This document shows positions 23,174 through 31,247 of a DNA stretch of 64,000 nt, in pieces; position 1 is the first letter of the stretch; each line of letters begins with the position of its first letter. The notes beneath the pieces were generated by a model. It was not told the DNA's origin. It searched no databases and was given only the letters and a program-made list of their open reading frames with translations. Origin of the DNA: Ramlibacter agri (GTDB taxonomy: Bacteria > Pseudomonadota > Gammaproteobacteria > Burkholderiales > Burkholderiaceae_C); contig NZ_JABBFX010000003.1 of assembly GCF_012927085.1 (NCBI RefSeq), positions 496,001 through 560,000 of the forward strand. The letters run 5' to 3'. The position numbers and the translations under genes are program-made.

Positions 23174-24016
23174 TCAGCCGGCCCGCTGCAAGGTCTGCTG
23201 CGCCAGCCGGATCACGGGCAGGTCCACCATCTTGCCGTCCATGCTGAAGGCTTCGCCTTGCCGCGCTTGCGCGCCTTCGACGACGCGGCGGGCCCATTCG
23301 ACATCGGCGGCCGAGGGCGAGAAGGCCTCGTTCACCGCGCGCACCTGCGCCGGGTGGATGCACAGCTTGGCGCCGAAGCCGAAGCCGCGGGCACGCTCGG
23401 TGTCGGCCTGCAGCCGCTCGGCGTCGCCGGTGGCGACGGTGACGCCATCGATCGGCGAGGGCAGGCCGGCGCGGCGCGACGCGGCCACCAGCGCGAAGCG
23501 CACCGACGTGAGCTCGGTCTCCGCGGGGCCGCAGCGCATGCCCAGGTCCAATTGAAAGTCGAGATGGCCGAAGGCGAGGCGGCACACTTGCGGCGTGCCT
23601 GCCAGCGAGTCCACCTCGTCCAGGCCGGCCAGCGATTCGACCAGGGGTACCAGCTTCGCGTCCGGTCCCAGTGCCATGCCGACGCTGCGCAGCGCCGAGG
23701 CGGATTCGGCCTTCGGCACCATCGCACCCGCCAGGCCCTGGCCCACGCAGCGCGCGAGCATGCGCAGGTCCTCTGCATGCCAGGACGTGCCGTCGGCGTT
23801 GATGCGAACCAGCGTGCGCGCCAGTTGCGCGCGGGTGAAGCCGGGCAGCCGCTGCGCCAGTTGCTCGCGGGCCTGCGCCTTCTGGTCCGGCGGCACCGCG
23901 TCTTCCAGGTCCAGGATGACGCAGTGGGCGCCGGACTCCAGCGCTTTCTCGAAACGCTCCGGCCGCGAGGCGGGCACGAACAGGAAGCTGGCGGCGCGGG
24001 CGACGGCCTGGCTCAT
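23174..24016 (-). CDS. ccl: HpcH/HpaI-type CoA lyase, probable citramalyl-CoA lyase
   Basis: A 280-residue CitE-like protein starting MSQAVARAASFLFVPASRPE. It shows the (beta/alpha)8 marks of the CoA lyases: ASRPERFEKAL, VILDLEDAVPPDQK with metal ligands, LVPLVESLAG and FGHLDFQLDLG. It starts one base after the stop of the class III CoA-transferase gene and is the last gene of a four-gene operon. In the itaconate pathway this enzyme cleaves (S)-citramalyl-CoA to acetyl-CoA and pyruvate. The upstream genes match that pathway. A related beta-hydroxyacyl-CoA cannot be excluded. Confidence 0.85.
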   Translation of the reverse strand: MSQAVARAASFLFVPASRPERFEKALESGAHCVILDLEDAVPPDQKAQAREQLAQRLPGFTRAQLARTLVRINADGTSWHAEDLRMLARCVGQGLAGAMVPKAESASALRSVGMALGPDAKLVPLVESLAGLDEVDSLAGTPQVCRLAFGHLDFQLDLGMRCGPAETELTSVRFALVAASRRAGLPSPIDGVTVATGDAERLQADTERARGFGFGAKLCIHPAQVRAVNEAFSPSAADVEWARRVVEGAQARQGEAFSMDGKMVDLPVIRLAQQTLQRAG

Positions 24017-24017
24017 G

Positions 24018-25199
24018 TCAGATCGCTCCCGCGGCACGCAGCGCCGCGATGTCCTGCTCGTTGCGTCCCAGCTCGCGCAGGATCGATTCGCTGTGCTGGC
24101 CCACCGCGGGTACCGGGTCCATGCGGTAGTCGAAGCTGTCGTTCGCGCCGGGCGGCAGCAGCGCCTGCAACGCACCGGCGGGGGACTGGATCGTGCGGAA
24201 GCGCTCGCGCGCCCGCAGCTGCGGGTGCTGCCACAAGTCGCCGACGGTGTTGACGTGCGCGTTCGCGATCTGCGCCTGTTCGAGCCGGGCGATCACTTCA
24301 TCGGCGCTCAGCTTGCCGAAGGCTTCCAGGATCAGGCGCTTCAGCTCGGCGCGGTTTTCGCTACGCCTGGTGTTCGCGTCGAAGCGCGGGTCGGCGGCCA
24401 GCTGCGGCTGCAGCAGCACCTTGTCGCAGAAGGACTTCCACTCGCGCTCGTTCTGCAGGCCCAGCATCACCGTCTTGCCGTCGCCGGCCTCGAAGGGGCC
24501 GTAGGGATAGATGGTCGCGTGCGCGGCGCCGTTGCGCGTGGGCGCGCTCTGGCCTTCGTACGCGTAGTACATCGGGAAACCCATCCACTCGCCCAGCGCT
24601 TCCAGCATCGACAGGTCGATGTGCGAGCCGCGTCCCGTCCGCTGCCGCTGCAGCAGCGCGGCCAGCACGTTGCTGTACGCGTACATGCCGGCGGCGATGT
24701 CGGCGATGGAGTTGCCGGCCTTGCAGGGCTCGTCCGGCGTGCCGGTGATCGAAAGGAAACCGGCCTCGCTCTGCACCAGCAGGTCGTAGGCCTTCTTGTC
24801 GCGGTAGGGACCGTCGTTGCCGTAGCCCGAGATGTCGCAGACGACCAGCCGCGGATTCAGCGCGCTCAGTTCCTCGTAGCCCAGGCCCATGCGCGCGGCG
24901 GCGCCGGGCGCGAGGTTCTGCACCAGCACGTCCGCCGTCGCCAGCAACTCCTTCAAGGCCGCCAGCGCCGCCGGCTGCTTCAGGTCCAGGGCCAGGCTTT
25001 CCTTGGAGCGGTTGACCCAGACGAAGTGCGAGGCCAGGCCGTGCGTGCGCGTGTCGTAGTCGCGAGCGAAGTCACCACCGCCTGGGCGCTCGACCTTGAT
25101 CACCCGCGCGCCGAGGTCGGCGAGCTGGCGGGTGCAGAAGGGCGCGGCGATCGCATGTTCCAGCGACACGACCATGATGCCGTCGAGAGGCCTGGCCAT
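24018..25199 (-). CDS. ict: Class III (CaiB/BaiF) CoA-transferase, probable itaconate CoA-transferase
   Basis: A 393-residue protein with the class III CoA-transferase fold. The N-terminal half reads LADLGARVIKVERPGGGDFAR and VLVQNLAPGAAARMGLGYEE. The catalytic aspartate is probably Asp167 in GNSIADIAAGMYA. It lies in an operon with a MaoC-type hydratase, an acyl-CoA dehydrogenase and a CitE-like lyase, the set that degrades itaconate in Pseudomonas (activation with succinyl-CoA, hydration, cleavage). Start overlaps the stop of the dehydrogenase gene by one base. Mesaconate or another branched dicarboxylate is an alternative substrate. Confidence 0.85.
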   Translation of the reverse strand: MARPLDGIMVVSLEHAIAAPFCTRQLADLGARVIKVERPGGGDFARDYDTRTHGLASHFVWVNRSKESLALDLKQPAALAALKELLATADVLVQNLAPGAAARMGLGYEELSALNPRLVVCDISGYGNDGPYRDKKAYDLLVQSEAGFLSITGTPDEPCKAGNSIADIAAGMYAYSNVLAALLQRQRTGRGSHIDLSMLEALGEWMGFPMYYAYEGQSAPTRNGAAHATIYPYGPFEAGDGKTVMLGLQNEREWKSFCDKVLLQPQLAADPRFDANTRRSENRAELKRLILEAFGKLSADEVIARLEQAQIANAHVNTVGDLWQHPQLRARERFRTIQSPAGALQALLPPGANDSFDYRMDPVPAVGQHSESILRELGRNEQDIAALRAAGAI

Positions 25200-26362
25200 C
25201 AGAAACTCCGAGGCAGGCCGAGCACGTGCTCGGCGACATACGAGTAGATCAGGTTGGTCGAGATCGGCGCCACCTGGTACAGGCGCGTCTCGCGGAACTT
25301 GCGCTCGACGTCGTATTCATGGGCGAAGCCGAAGCCGCCGTGCGTCTGCAGGCACATGTCGGCCGCCTGCCAGGAGGCTTTGGCCGCCAGGTACTTGGCC
25401 ATGTTGGCCTCGGCGCCGCAGGGCTGGTGCGCGTCGAACATGGAGCAGGCCTTGAAGCGCATCAGGTTGGCCGCCTCGGTCTCGATGTAGGCGTCGGCCA
25501 GCGGGAAGGCCACGCCCTGGTTCTGCCCGATGGGCCGGTTGAACACCACGCGCTCGCTGGCGTAGCGGCGCGCCTTGTCGACGAACCAGTAGGCATCGCC
25601 GATGCATTCGGCGGCGATCAAGGTGCGCTCGGCGTTCAGGCCGTCCAGGATGTACTTGAAGCCCTGGCCTTCGGTGCCGATCAGGTTCTCCGCCGGGATC
25701 TCCAGGTTGTCGAAGAACACTTCGTTGGTCTCGTGGTTGACCATGTTCTGGATCGGCCGCACCGTCATGCCCTTGCCGATGGCCTGGTGCAGGTCCACGA
25801 TGAAGATGCTCATGCCTTCGCTCTTCTTCTTCACCTCCGCCAGCGGCGTGGTGCGGGCCAGCAGGATCATCAGGTCGGAGTGCTGGATGCGCGAGATCCA
25901 GACCTTCTGGCCGTTGACGACGTAGCGGTCGCCCTTCTTCACGGCGGTGGTCTTGAGCTGCGTCGTGTCGGTGCCCGTGGTGGGCTCGGTGACGGCCATC
26001 GTCTGCAGGCGCAGCTTGCCGCCGGCGATGCCGGGCAGGTACTGCTTCTTCTGCTCGGGCGAGCCATGGCGCAGCAAGGTGCCCATGTTGTACATCTGGC
26101 CGTGGCAGGAGCCGGCGTTGCCGCCGGCGAAGTTGATCTCCTCCATCACCACCGAGGCCTCGGCCAGGCCCAGGCCGGAGCCGCCGTATTCCTGCGGGAT
26201 CATGGCGGCCAGCCAGCCGGCTTCGGTCAGCGCGTCGACGAAAGCCTCGGGGTAGCCGCGCTCGGTGTCGACCTTCTGCCAGTAGGCGGAGTCGAAGCGG
26301 CCGCACAGGTCGCGCAGGGCCTCGCGCATTTCCTGGTAGGGAAAGGGGATCTGGGTCTTCAT
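25199..26362 (-). CDS. Acyl-CoA dehydrogenase
   Basis: A 387-residue flavoprotein; the chosen start is MKTQIPFPYQEMREAL, eight bases after the MaoC gene. It has the family's FAD/substrate block (LQTMAVTEPTTGTD), a central beta domain (YVVNGQKVWISRIQHSD) and the C-terminal helical domain with CLQTHGGFGFAHEYDVERKFR. In the Pseudomonas itaconate operon an acyl-CoA dehydrogenase gene occupies the same place between the hydratase and transferase genes. There it is not needed for the three-step route and may feed in a saturated analogue such as methylsuccinyl-CoA. That role is inference. Confidence 0.9.
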   Translation of the reverse strand: MKTQIPFPYQEMREALRDLCGRFDSAYWQKVDTERGYPEAFVDALTEAGWLAAMIPQEYGGSGLGLAEASVVMEEINFAGGNAGSCHGQMYNMGTLLRHGSPEQKKQYLPGIAGGKLRLQTMAVTEPTTGTDTTQLKTTAVKKGDRYVVNGQKVWISRIQHSDLMILLARTTPLAEVKKKSEGMSIFIVDLHQAIGKGMTVRPIQNMVNHETNEVFFDNLEIPAENLIGTEGQGFKYILDGLNAERTLIAAECIGDAYWFVDKARRYASERVVFNRPIGQNQGVAFPLADAYIETEAANLMRFKACSMFDAHQPCGAEANMAKYLAAKASWQAADMCLQTHGGFGFAHEYDVERKFRETRLYQVAPISTNLIYSYVAEHVLGLPRSF

Positions 26363-26370
26363 GTTCTTGC

Positions 26371-27252
26371 TCACTGGAATCGGGCTTCGGCCTGCATGGC
26401 CAGGTGGCCGCTGGCGTCCTGCGTCCACAGGCGGGCGCTGTGGCCGTCGGCCTGCGGTGCGCTGCAGACCTGGAAGGGGTGGCCGTCGAAGATCGGGCTC
26501 ATGGCCCGGAAGCTGAAGCTGGCGAGCCGCGCCTGCGGCTGCTTGCGCCGCACCAGGTCCAGCAGCAGGGTCGCCTGCAGCGGGCCGTGCACGACCAGGC
26601 CGGGATACTGCTCCACGTCCTGCGCATAAGTGCGGTCGTAGTGGATGCGGTGCGCGTTGAAGGTCAGCGCGGAGAAGCGGAACAGCAGCGCGGGGTCGGC
26701 GACCAGCTCGCGCGACCAGGTGGCGTCGGTCGGGGCTGCTTGCGGTGCCGGAGCGGGATCGCCGGGTCGTGCCGGCGCGCGATAGACGATGTCCTGCTCT
26801 TCACGGATCGCCAGTTCGCCGCCGCGCGAGATCTCGTGCCGCACCGTCACGAACACCAGGTCGCCACTACGCCCGGCCTTGTGCGCCAGCGACTGGATGG
26901 TCGAGACGCGCTGCATCCTGTCGCCCACGCGCAGCGGCGCGAGCCACTGGATGCGGCTGCCGGCCCACATGCGGCGGGGCAGGGGCACCGGCGGCAGGAA
27001 GCCGCCCAGGCGCGGGTGGCCATCGGCGCCCAGTTCGGACTGCGGGGCGTTCGGCAGGAAGTACAGCCAGTGCCAGATCGGGGGCAGTTCGCCGCCGGCG
27101 GCAGCGCCCGCGGCGAGGTCCAGCGTGGCGGACAGGCCGGCCACGGGGGCGGGGGTGACCTCGTCCTGGCGTTCCTCCGTCTTGCCCGTCCACGTGCGCA
27201 GGTGCTCCAGCACGTCCTGGGTGATGCGCATCTCTGCGTTGGCTTCGGTCAT
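26371..27252 (-). CDS. ich: MaoC-family hydratase, probable itaconyl-CoA hydratase
   Basis: A 293-residue two-part hot-dog protein. The start at 27252 (MTEANAEMRITQDVL) fits the spacer better than an upstream in-frame start. The N-terminal FAS1-like half contains GGELPPIWHWLYFLP, LGGFLPPVPLPRRMWAG and RVGDRMQRVSTIQSL. The C-terminal half has the MaoC-like LTFNAHRIHYDRTYAQ with the catalytic Asn/His pair, and GLVVHGPLQATLL. This is the pattern of mesaconyl/itaconyl-CoA hydratases. As first gene of the operon and divergent from lysR, it is in the place of ich in the Pseudomonas itaconate cluster. Confidence 0.86.
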   Translation of the reverse strand: MTEANAEMRITQDVLEHLRTWTGKTEERQDEVTPAPVAGLSATLDLAAGAAAGGELPPIWHWLYFLPNAPQSELGADGHPRLGGFLPPVPLPRRMWAGSRIQWLAPLRVGDRMQRVSTIQSLAHKAGRSGDLVFVTVRHEISRGGELAIREEQDIVYRAPARPGDPAPAPQAAPTDATWSRELVADPALLFRFSALTFNAHRIHYDRTYAQDVEQYPGLVVHGPLQATLLLDLVRRKQPQARLASFSFRAMSPIFDGHPFQVCSAPQADGHSARLWTQDASGHLAMQAEARFQ

Positions 27253-27305
27253 GGCGGGATGGTGCCCAAGGCAGCGCTCCTTCACAATGCGGAGATTCCA
27301 AAGGA

Positions 27306-27328
27306 AGCCTTCGGCCGATCCGAAGGCT
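27306..27328. promoter_or_regulatory. LysR operator candidate in the ich/lysR divergent spacer
   Basis: AGCCTTCGG (27306-27314) and CCGAAGGCT (27320-27328) form a perfect nine-base inverted repeat around a five-base spacer. The inner part fits the LysR T-N11-A rule. It lies 14 bases before the lysR ATG and 54 before the divergent hydratase start, the classical autoregulatory position. Confidence 0.6.
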
Positions 27329-27341
27329 CAGCCGGCGCAGC

Positions 27342-28235
27342 ATGAACTTCGACCTTCGCGACCTGCGGCTCTACGTCGCGGTCGCCCAGAAATCCAACAT
27401 CACCCACGCCGCGGAGGAGCAGCACCTGTCGCTGCCGGCGGCCAGCGGCCGCATCAAGGCGCTGGAGGAGCAGGCCGGCATGCCCTTGCTGTACCGGCAG
27501 GCGCGCGGCGTGCGGCTGACGCCCGCCGGCGAGGCCTTCCTGCACCACGCCCGCAACCTGCTGCGCCAGTCGGAGCAGTTGCGCAGCGAACTGCAGGAGT
27601 ACGGGCGCGGCCTGCGCGGCCACGTGCGCATCCAGGCCAACACCACGGGCGTGACGGACATCCTGCCGGCCGTGCTGCCCCGCTTCCTGAAGGCGAACCC
27701 CAAGGTGAACGTGGAGCTGCAGGAGAAGCACAACCCGGAAATCGCCCTGGGCGTGCTGGATGGCTCGGCGGACCTGGGCATCGTCTCCACGCGCATCGAG
27801 ACGCCCGGCCTGCGCTCCATCCACTTCAGCACCGACCGGCTGGTGCTGATCGTGCCGCGCGGGCACCGCTTCGCCCGGCGCAAGAGCATCGCCTTCGCCG
27901 ACACGCTGGACGAGCCGCACGTGGGCATGCATGCGGCCAGCACCTTGCGGGCGCACCTGGCCGCGGTGACCGCTTCCATCGGCCGCACGCTGCACTTCCG
28001 GGTGGAGCTCTCCAGCTTCGACGCGGTCTGCCGCATGGTCGGTGCCGGCGTCGGGATCGGCGTGGTGCCGGAGATGAGCGCGGCCCACAACCTGGCCAGC
28101 ATGCAGCTGGTGCAGCTGGAACTGACCGACGCCTGGCGCATGCGCGAGCGCTTCGTGGTGGTGCGCGAGGGCGAGACCTTGCCGGCCTACGCCCAGGCGC
28201 TGATCGACGCGCTGGTGGAGTTCTACGCTGGCTAG
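27342..28235 (+). CDS. LysR family regulator, probable itaconate operon activator (RipR-like)
   Basis: A 297-residue protein with the LysR helix-turn-helix (VAQKSNITHAAEEQHLSLPA, then GRIKALEEQAGMPLLYRQ) and a C-terminal co-inducer domain. It is transcribed divergently from the four-gene CoA operon with a short spacer holding a strong palindrome. A LysR gene in the same position controls the itaconate genes of Pseudomonas aeruginosa, so it probably activates this operon in response to itaconate or a CoA ester. It converges with the class II aldolase gene, overlapping stops by four bases. Confidence 0.9.
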   Translation: MNFDLRDLRLYVAVAQKSNITHAAEEQHLSLPAASGRIKALEEQAGMPLLYRQARGVRLTPAGEAFLHHARNLLRQSEQLRSELQEYGRGLRGHVRIQANTTGVTDILPAVLPRFLKANPKVNVELQEKHNPEIALGVLDGSADLGIVSTRIETPGLRSIHFSTDRLVLIVPRGHRFARRKSIAFADTLDEPHVGMHAASTLRAHLAAVTASIGRTLHFRVELSSFDAVCRMVGAGVGIGVVPEMSAAHNLASMQLVQLELTDAWRMRERFVVVREGETLPAYAQALIDALVEFYAG

Positions 28236-28984
28236 GTCTTGTAGGAGGGATCGCGCCGGTCGAGATATCGGCGCATCGCCGGCCACTCGAGGATGCCGTG
28301 CGGGCGCCGCACTTCCGGCCGGTACAGGTGCTCGGTCTTCTTCACGACTTCGTCGCGGGCGAAGTTGAGCTCGGTGTTGCAGGCCATGGCGTCGACCTGC
28401 GCCCGGCACGCCATCTCCAGCCAGTAGATCGTATTGAAGGCCTGCGGAATGTCGGCGCTGGCGACCAGCAGGCCGTGGTTGCGCAGCACCATCGCGTCGG
28501 CACGGCCCAGGTCCTGCACCAGCCGCTCGCGCTCGGCGAGGTCGATCGCCGGCCCTTCGAAGTCGTGGTACGGGATGCTGGCGAAGCGCATCGCGGTCTG
28601 CGTCAAGGGCAGCAGGCCGCACTTCAGCGCCGCCACCGCCATGCCCGCGCGCGAGTGCGTGTGGATCACGCAGTGCACGTCCTCCCGCGCCGCGTGCACC
28701 GCGCCGTGGATCACGTAGCCGGCCTGGTTCACCCCGTAGCCGGCGTTCGGGTTGAAGAGGATGTTGCCCGCGAGGTCGATGGTGACCAGCGACGAGGCGG
28801 TGATCTCCTCGTACATGAAGCCGTAGGGGTTGATGAGGAGCTTGCCCTGCTCGCCCGGGATGCTGCAGGTGATGTGGTTGTAGATCAGGTCGCTCATGCC
28901 GAAGAGGGGCATCAGGCGGTAGGCCGCCGCCAGGTCCACGCGCGCTTCCCATTCGGCAGCGGACACTTGTTCCTTCACGTTCAC
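28232..28984 (-). CDS. Class II aldolase/adducin family protein
   Basis: A 250-residue protein of the zinc-dependent class II aldolase fold. Metal ligands are visible as HTHSRAG (about residues 113-119) and the later NHGLLVASADIPQAF; INPYGFMYEEITASSLV is the conserved N-terminal block. Members act as fuculose-phosphate-type aldolases, decarboxylases of tetronate phosphates, or have unknown roles. It overlaps the start of the next upstream dehydrogenase gene's stop by four bases, forming an operon with it and a PcaC-like gene. A hydroxyacid substrate is likely; no specific reaction can be assigned. Confidence 0.88.
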   Translation of the reverse strand: MNVKEQVSAAEWEARVDLAAAYRLMPLFGMSDLIYNHITCSIPGEQGKLLINPYGFMYEEITASSLVTIDLAGNILFNPNAGYGVNQAGYVIHGAVHAAREDVHCVIHTHSRAGMAVAALKCGLLPLTQTAMRFASIPYHDFEGPAIDLAERERLVQDLGRADAMVLRNHGLLVASADIPQAFNTIYWLEMACRAQVDAMACNTELNFARDEVVKKTEHLYRPEVRRPHGILEWPAMRRYLDRRDPSYKT

Positions 28985-29865
28985 TTCCGCACTCCTTCTT
29001 TCAGGTACGCATGGATCGCGGTCTGGTCGGCGCCGCGTTGCAAGGCCGCTTCGGCGGCCGATGCGACCTGCAGCACGCTCTGCGAAATGCCGCTTGCGAT
29101 GCCCATGGCTTGCACCAGGCCGGCGGCGGTGGCCAGGTCCTTGCGCATCAAGGCCAGCGCGAAGCCGAAGTCATAGCGGCCGGAAAGCATGCACTGCACC
29201 TTGGATTCCGTCGCCGTGTTGCGGGCCGAGGAGACGTTGAAGACGCCGTTCACCCGTGCCGGGTCGATTCCGAAGGCTTCCGCGGCGACGAGGGCTTCGC
29301 TCGCGGCGATCAGGCCGGCGGCCGAAACGAAGTTGTTCAGGGCCTTCACCGCGTGGCCGGCGCCGGTGGCACCGACCAATGTGATCGTCTTTCCCAGGTG
29401 TTCGAGCAGCGGCCGGGCGGTGGCCAGGTCCGCGTCGCTGCCGCCCACCATGATCGACAGCCCGCCGTCGTCGGCGCGCTGGATGCCGCCGGACACCGGC
29501 GCGTCCAGGAAGGAGATGCCCAGCGCCGCGAGCTTGCGGGCGTTCTCCTGCGAATGCCGCGGGTCGGAGGAACCCATGTCGACCAGCAGCGCGCCGGCCT
29601 TCATGTGCGAAGCGATCCCGTCGGCGCCCCAGAGCACGGCGTCGACCACGGCGCTGCTTGGCAGCATGAGCACGACGACGTCCGCATCCGTCACCGCCGG
29701 CGCGGCGCCGTCGGCGCGGCGAAAGCCTTCCAGCGTGGCCAGCGTCTGCGCCGGTGCGGCCGGGTCGTAGGCGGTGACGGCGAAGCCCGCGCGCAACAGG
29801 CGCCTGGCCATGGGCACGCCCATGTTGCCCAGGCCCAGCCAGCCGATGCGAGGCAGCGGGCTCAT
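28981..29865 (-). CDS. NAD(P)-dependent beta-hydroxyacid dehydrogenase (HIBADH family)
   Basis: A 294-residue protein starting MSPLPRIGWLGLGNMGVPMA, whose GLGNMG is the nucleotide-binding loop. FLDAPVSGGIQRADDG is the substrate-binding signature, and AVKALNNFVSAAGLIAASEAL carries the catalytic lysine (first K) and the conserved NN. The family includes 3-hydroxyisobutyrate, tartronate-semialdehyde and L-threonate dehydrogenases. The start at 29865 overlaps the PcaC-like gene's stop by four bases. Neighbouring class II aldolase suggests joint work on a sugar acid, but the substrate is open. Confidence 0.88.
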   Translation of the reverse strand: MSPLPRIGWLGLGNMGVPMARRLLRAGFAVTAYDPAAPAQTLATLEGFRRADGAAPAVTDADVVVLMLPSSAVVDAVLWGADGIASHMKAGALLVDMGSSDPRHSQENARKLAALGISFLDAPVSGGIQRADDGGLSIMVGGSDADLATARPLLEHLGKTITLVGATGAGHAVKALNNFVSAAGLIAASEALVAAEAFGIDPARVNGVFNVSSARNTATESKVQCMLSGRYDFGFALALMRKDLATAAGLVQAMGIASGISQSVLQVASAAEAALQRGADQTAIHAYLKEGVRK

Positions 29866-30242
29866 GCCTTCTCCAGTTCGGCGAAGGTTTCGCGCGCCAC
29901 GCGGAAGGCGTCCATGCCGGCCGGCACGCCGCAGTAGACGGCGCATTGCAGCAGGACTTCCTGCACCTCGGTCCTGCCGAGGCCGTTGTTCAGGGCGCCC
30001 TGGATATGCAGCTTCAGCTGCTGCGGCCGGTTCAGCGCGGTGAGCATCGCGAGGTTGATCGCGCTGCGCGTGCGGCGGTCCAGGCCGGGGCGGTTCCAGA
30101 TCTCGTTCCAGCAGTAGGCCGAGACCAGTTCCTCCAGCGGCCGCGAGAAGTCCGCCTCCGCGCCCATGGACTGCTGGACGTGGGCCAGGCCCAGCACTTC
30201 GGCCCGCGTGCGCAGGCCGGCATCGATTGCTTCTTGATCCAT
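29862..30242 (-). CDS. Carboxymuconolactone decarboxylase family protein (PcaC-like)
   Basis: A 126-residue protein matching the size of PcaC, the 4-carboxymuconolactone decarboxylase of protocatechuate breakdown. The best conserved block runs from WNRPGLDRRTRSAINLAML through LHIQGALNNGLGRTEVQEVL to CAVYCGVPAGMDAF. It is first in the operon with the dehydrogenase and aldolase genes (four-base overlap). No other ortho-cleavage gene is in the window, so a related decarboxylase or hydrolase role is possible. Confidence 0.85.
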   Translation of the reverse strand: MDQEAIDAGLRTRAEVLGLAHVQQSMGAEADFSRPLEELVSAYCWNEIWNRPGLDRRTRSAINLAMLTALNRPQQLKLHIQGALNNGLGRTEVQEVLLQCAVYCGVPAGMDAFRVARETFAELEKA

Positions 30243-30330
30243 GCGGGCAGTCTAGGAAGCGATGTGGCAGTGTCCGGACGGAGCCGGCAGAAACATTTCA
30301 ACCCACGAAAAAGTGCCGTGCGCCGCGGCG

Positions 30331-30345
30331 TTCCACGCCTTGGAA
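30331..30345. promoter_or_regulatory. IclR-type operator candidate (5-5-5 repeat)
   Basis: TTCCA-CGCCT-TGGAA lies 64 bases before the ATG of the IclR gene at 30409. It shares its whole core with the site at 33658 and the layout with sites at 34863, 44137 and 46863. A weaker relative (TTTCA-ACCCA-CGAAA) lies at 30296-30310. Confidence 0.55.
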
Positions 30346-30408
30346 ACTCTTTGCCATCGACGCGGCGGGAAGCCGCTGGCCCCTGCATACACTGCCGCGA
30401 AAGCAAAC

Positions 30409-31230
30409 ATGAGCGGTGAAGCAGTGAGCAGATCAGCGTGCCCGGCCCCCACGGGTCCGGGCACGCGCAGCGTCGACCGAACCTTGCAGGTGCTGCTGGG
30501 CCTCAGCAGCCGGGGCGAGTTCGGCTGGCGCTTGACCGACCTGGCCGACCACGTCGGCCTGGACCCGGGCACCTGCCATCGCATCCTCGCCTGCCTGGTC
30601 AGCGGCGGCTTCGCGCGCCGCTACCCGCGCGACGTCAAGTACTACCCCGGCCAGCGCCTGTTCGAGATGGGCGTGGGCCTGCCGCAATACTCTACGTTCC
30701 GGGACCGGGTGGAGCCGCGCCTGGAGCAGCTCGCGCTGGCGACGCGCTGCATCTGCAGCTTCAGCCTGAGAAGCGGGCACGAAGTGGTCTGCGTGTTCCA
30801 GAAGAAGGGCGGGGTGGAACTGGCCGCCATGATGGTCCGGGTGGGAACGCGCCGGCCGCTGATCGGCGCGGCCGGCGGGCTGGCCATCCTCAAGATGCTG
30901 GAGCAACAGGAAGTGCGACAGATCGTCGAGGCCAATCTCGCGCTCGAAGCGAGCGGCGGGCCGCGGCGCTTCAAGGCTTTCCAGCAGATGCAGGAGCGCA
31001 GCGCCGGCCAGCCCTATGCCTTGAGTGCCGGTGACATCGCGCCCGGCGTGCACGCCATGGCGCTGGGCGTCGAAGGCGTGGACGGCGAGGCCTTCGGCGC
31101 CATCACGGTCACGGGCAGCCCCGAGCGCATTTGCGCCGCGAGCGTGCCGGCGCTGCACGCGCGGGTCGCGGCGCTCGCCGAGGAGATCCGCGGCTACGCG
31201 CTGCAGTGCTTCCAGAAACAACACAGGTAG
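30409..31230 (+). CDS. IclR family transcriptional regulator
   Basis: A 273-residue protein; I chose MSGEAVSRSACPAPTG at 30409 because the longer open frame upstream runs through the operator region. The winged helix-turn-helix reads LTDLADHVGLDPGTCHRILACL. The effector domain has MMVRVGTRRPLIGAAGGLAIL and ALSAGDIAPGVHAMALGV. It precedes an SMP-30 lactonase gene by 17 bases in the same direction and a 5-5-5 repeat lies upstream, so autoregulation plus control of the lactonase is likely. Inducer unknown. Confidence 0.9.
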   Translation: MSGEAVSRSACPAPTGPGTRSVDRTLQVLLGLSSRGEFGWRLTDLADHVGLDPGTCHRILACLVSGGFARRYPRDVKYYPGQRLFEMGVGLPQYSTFRDRVEPRLEQLALATRCICSFSLRSGHEVVCVFQKKGGVELAAMMVRVGTRRPLIGAAGGLAILKMLEQQEVRQIVEANLALEASGGPRRFKAFQQMQERSAGQPYALSAGDIAPGVHAMALGVEGVDGEAFGAITVTGSPERICAASVPALHARVAALAEEIRGYALQCFQKQHR

Positions 31231-31247
31231 TTCATGAAGGAGATGGA

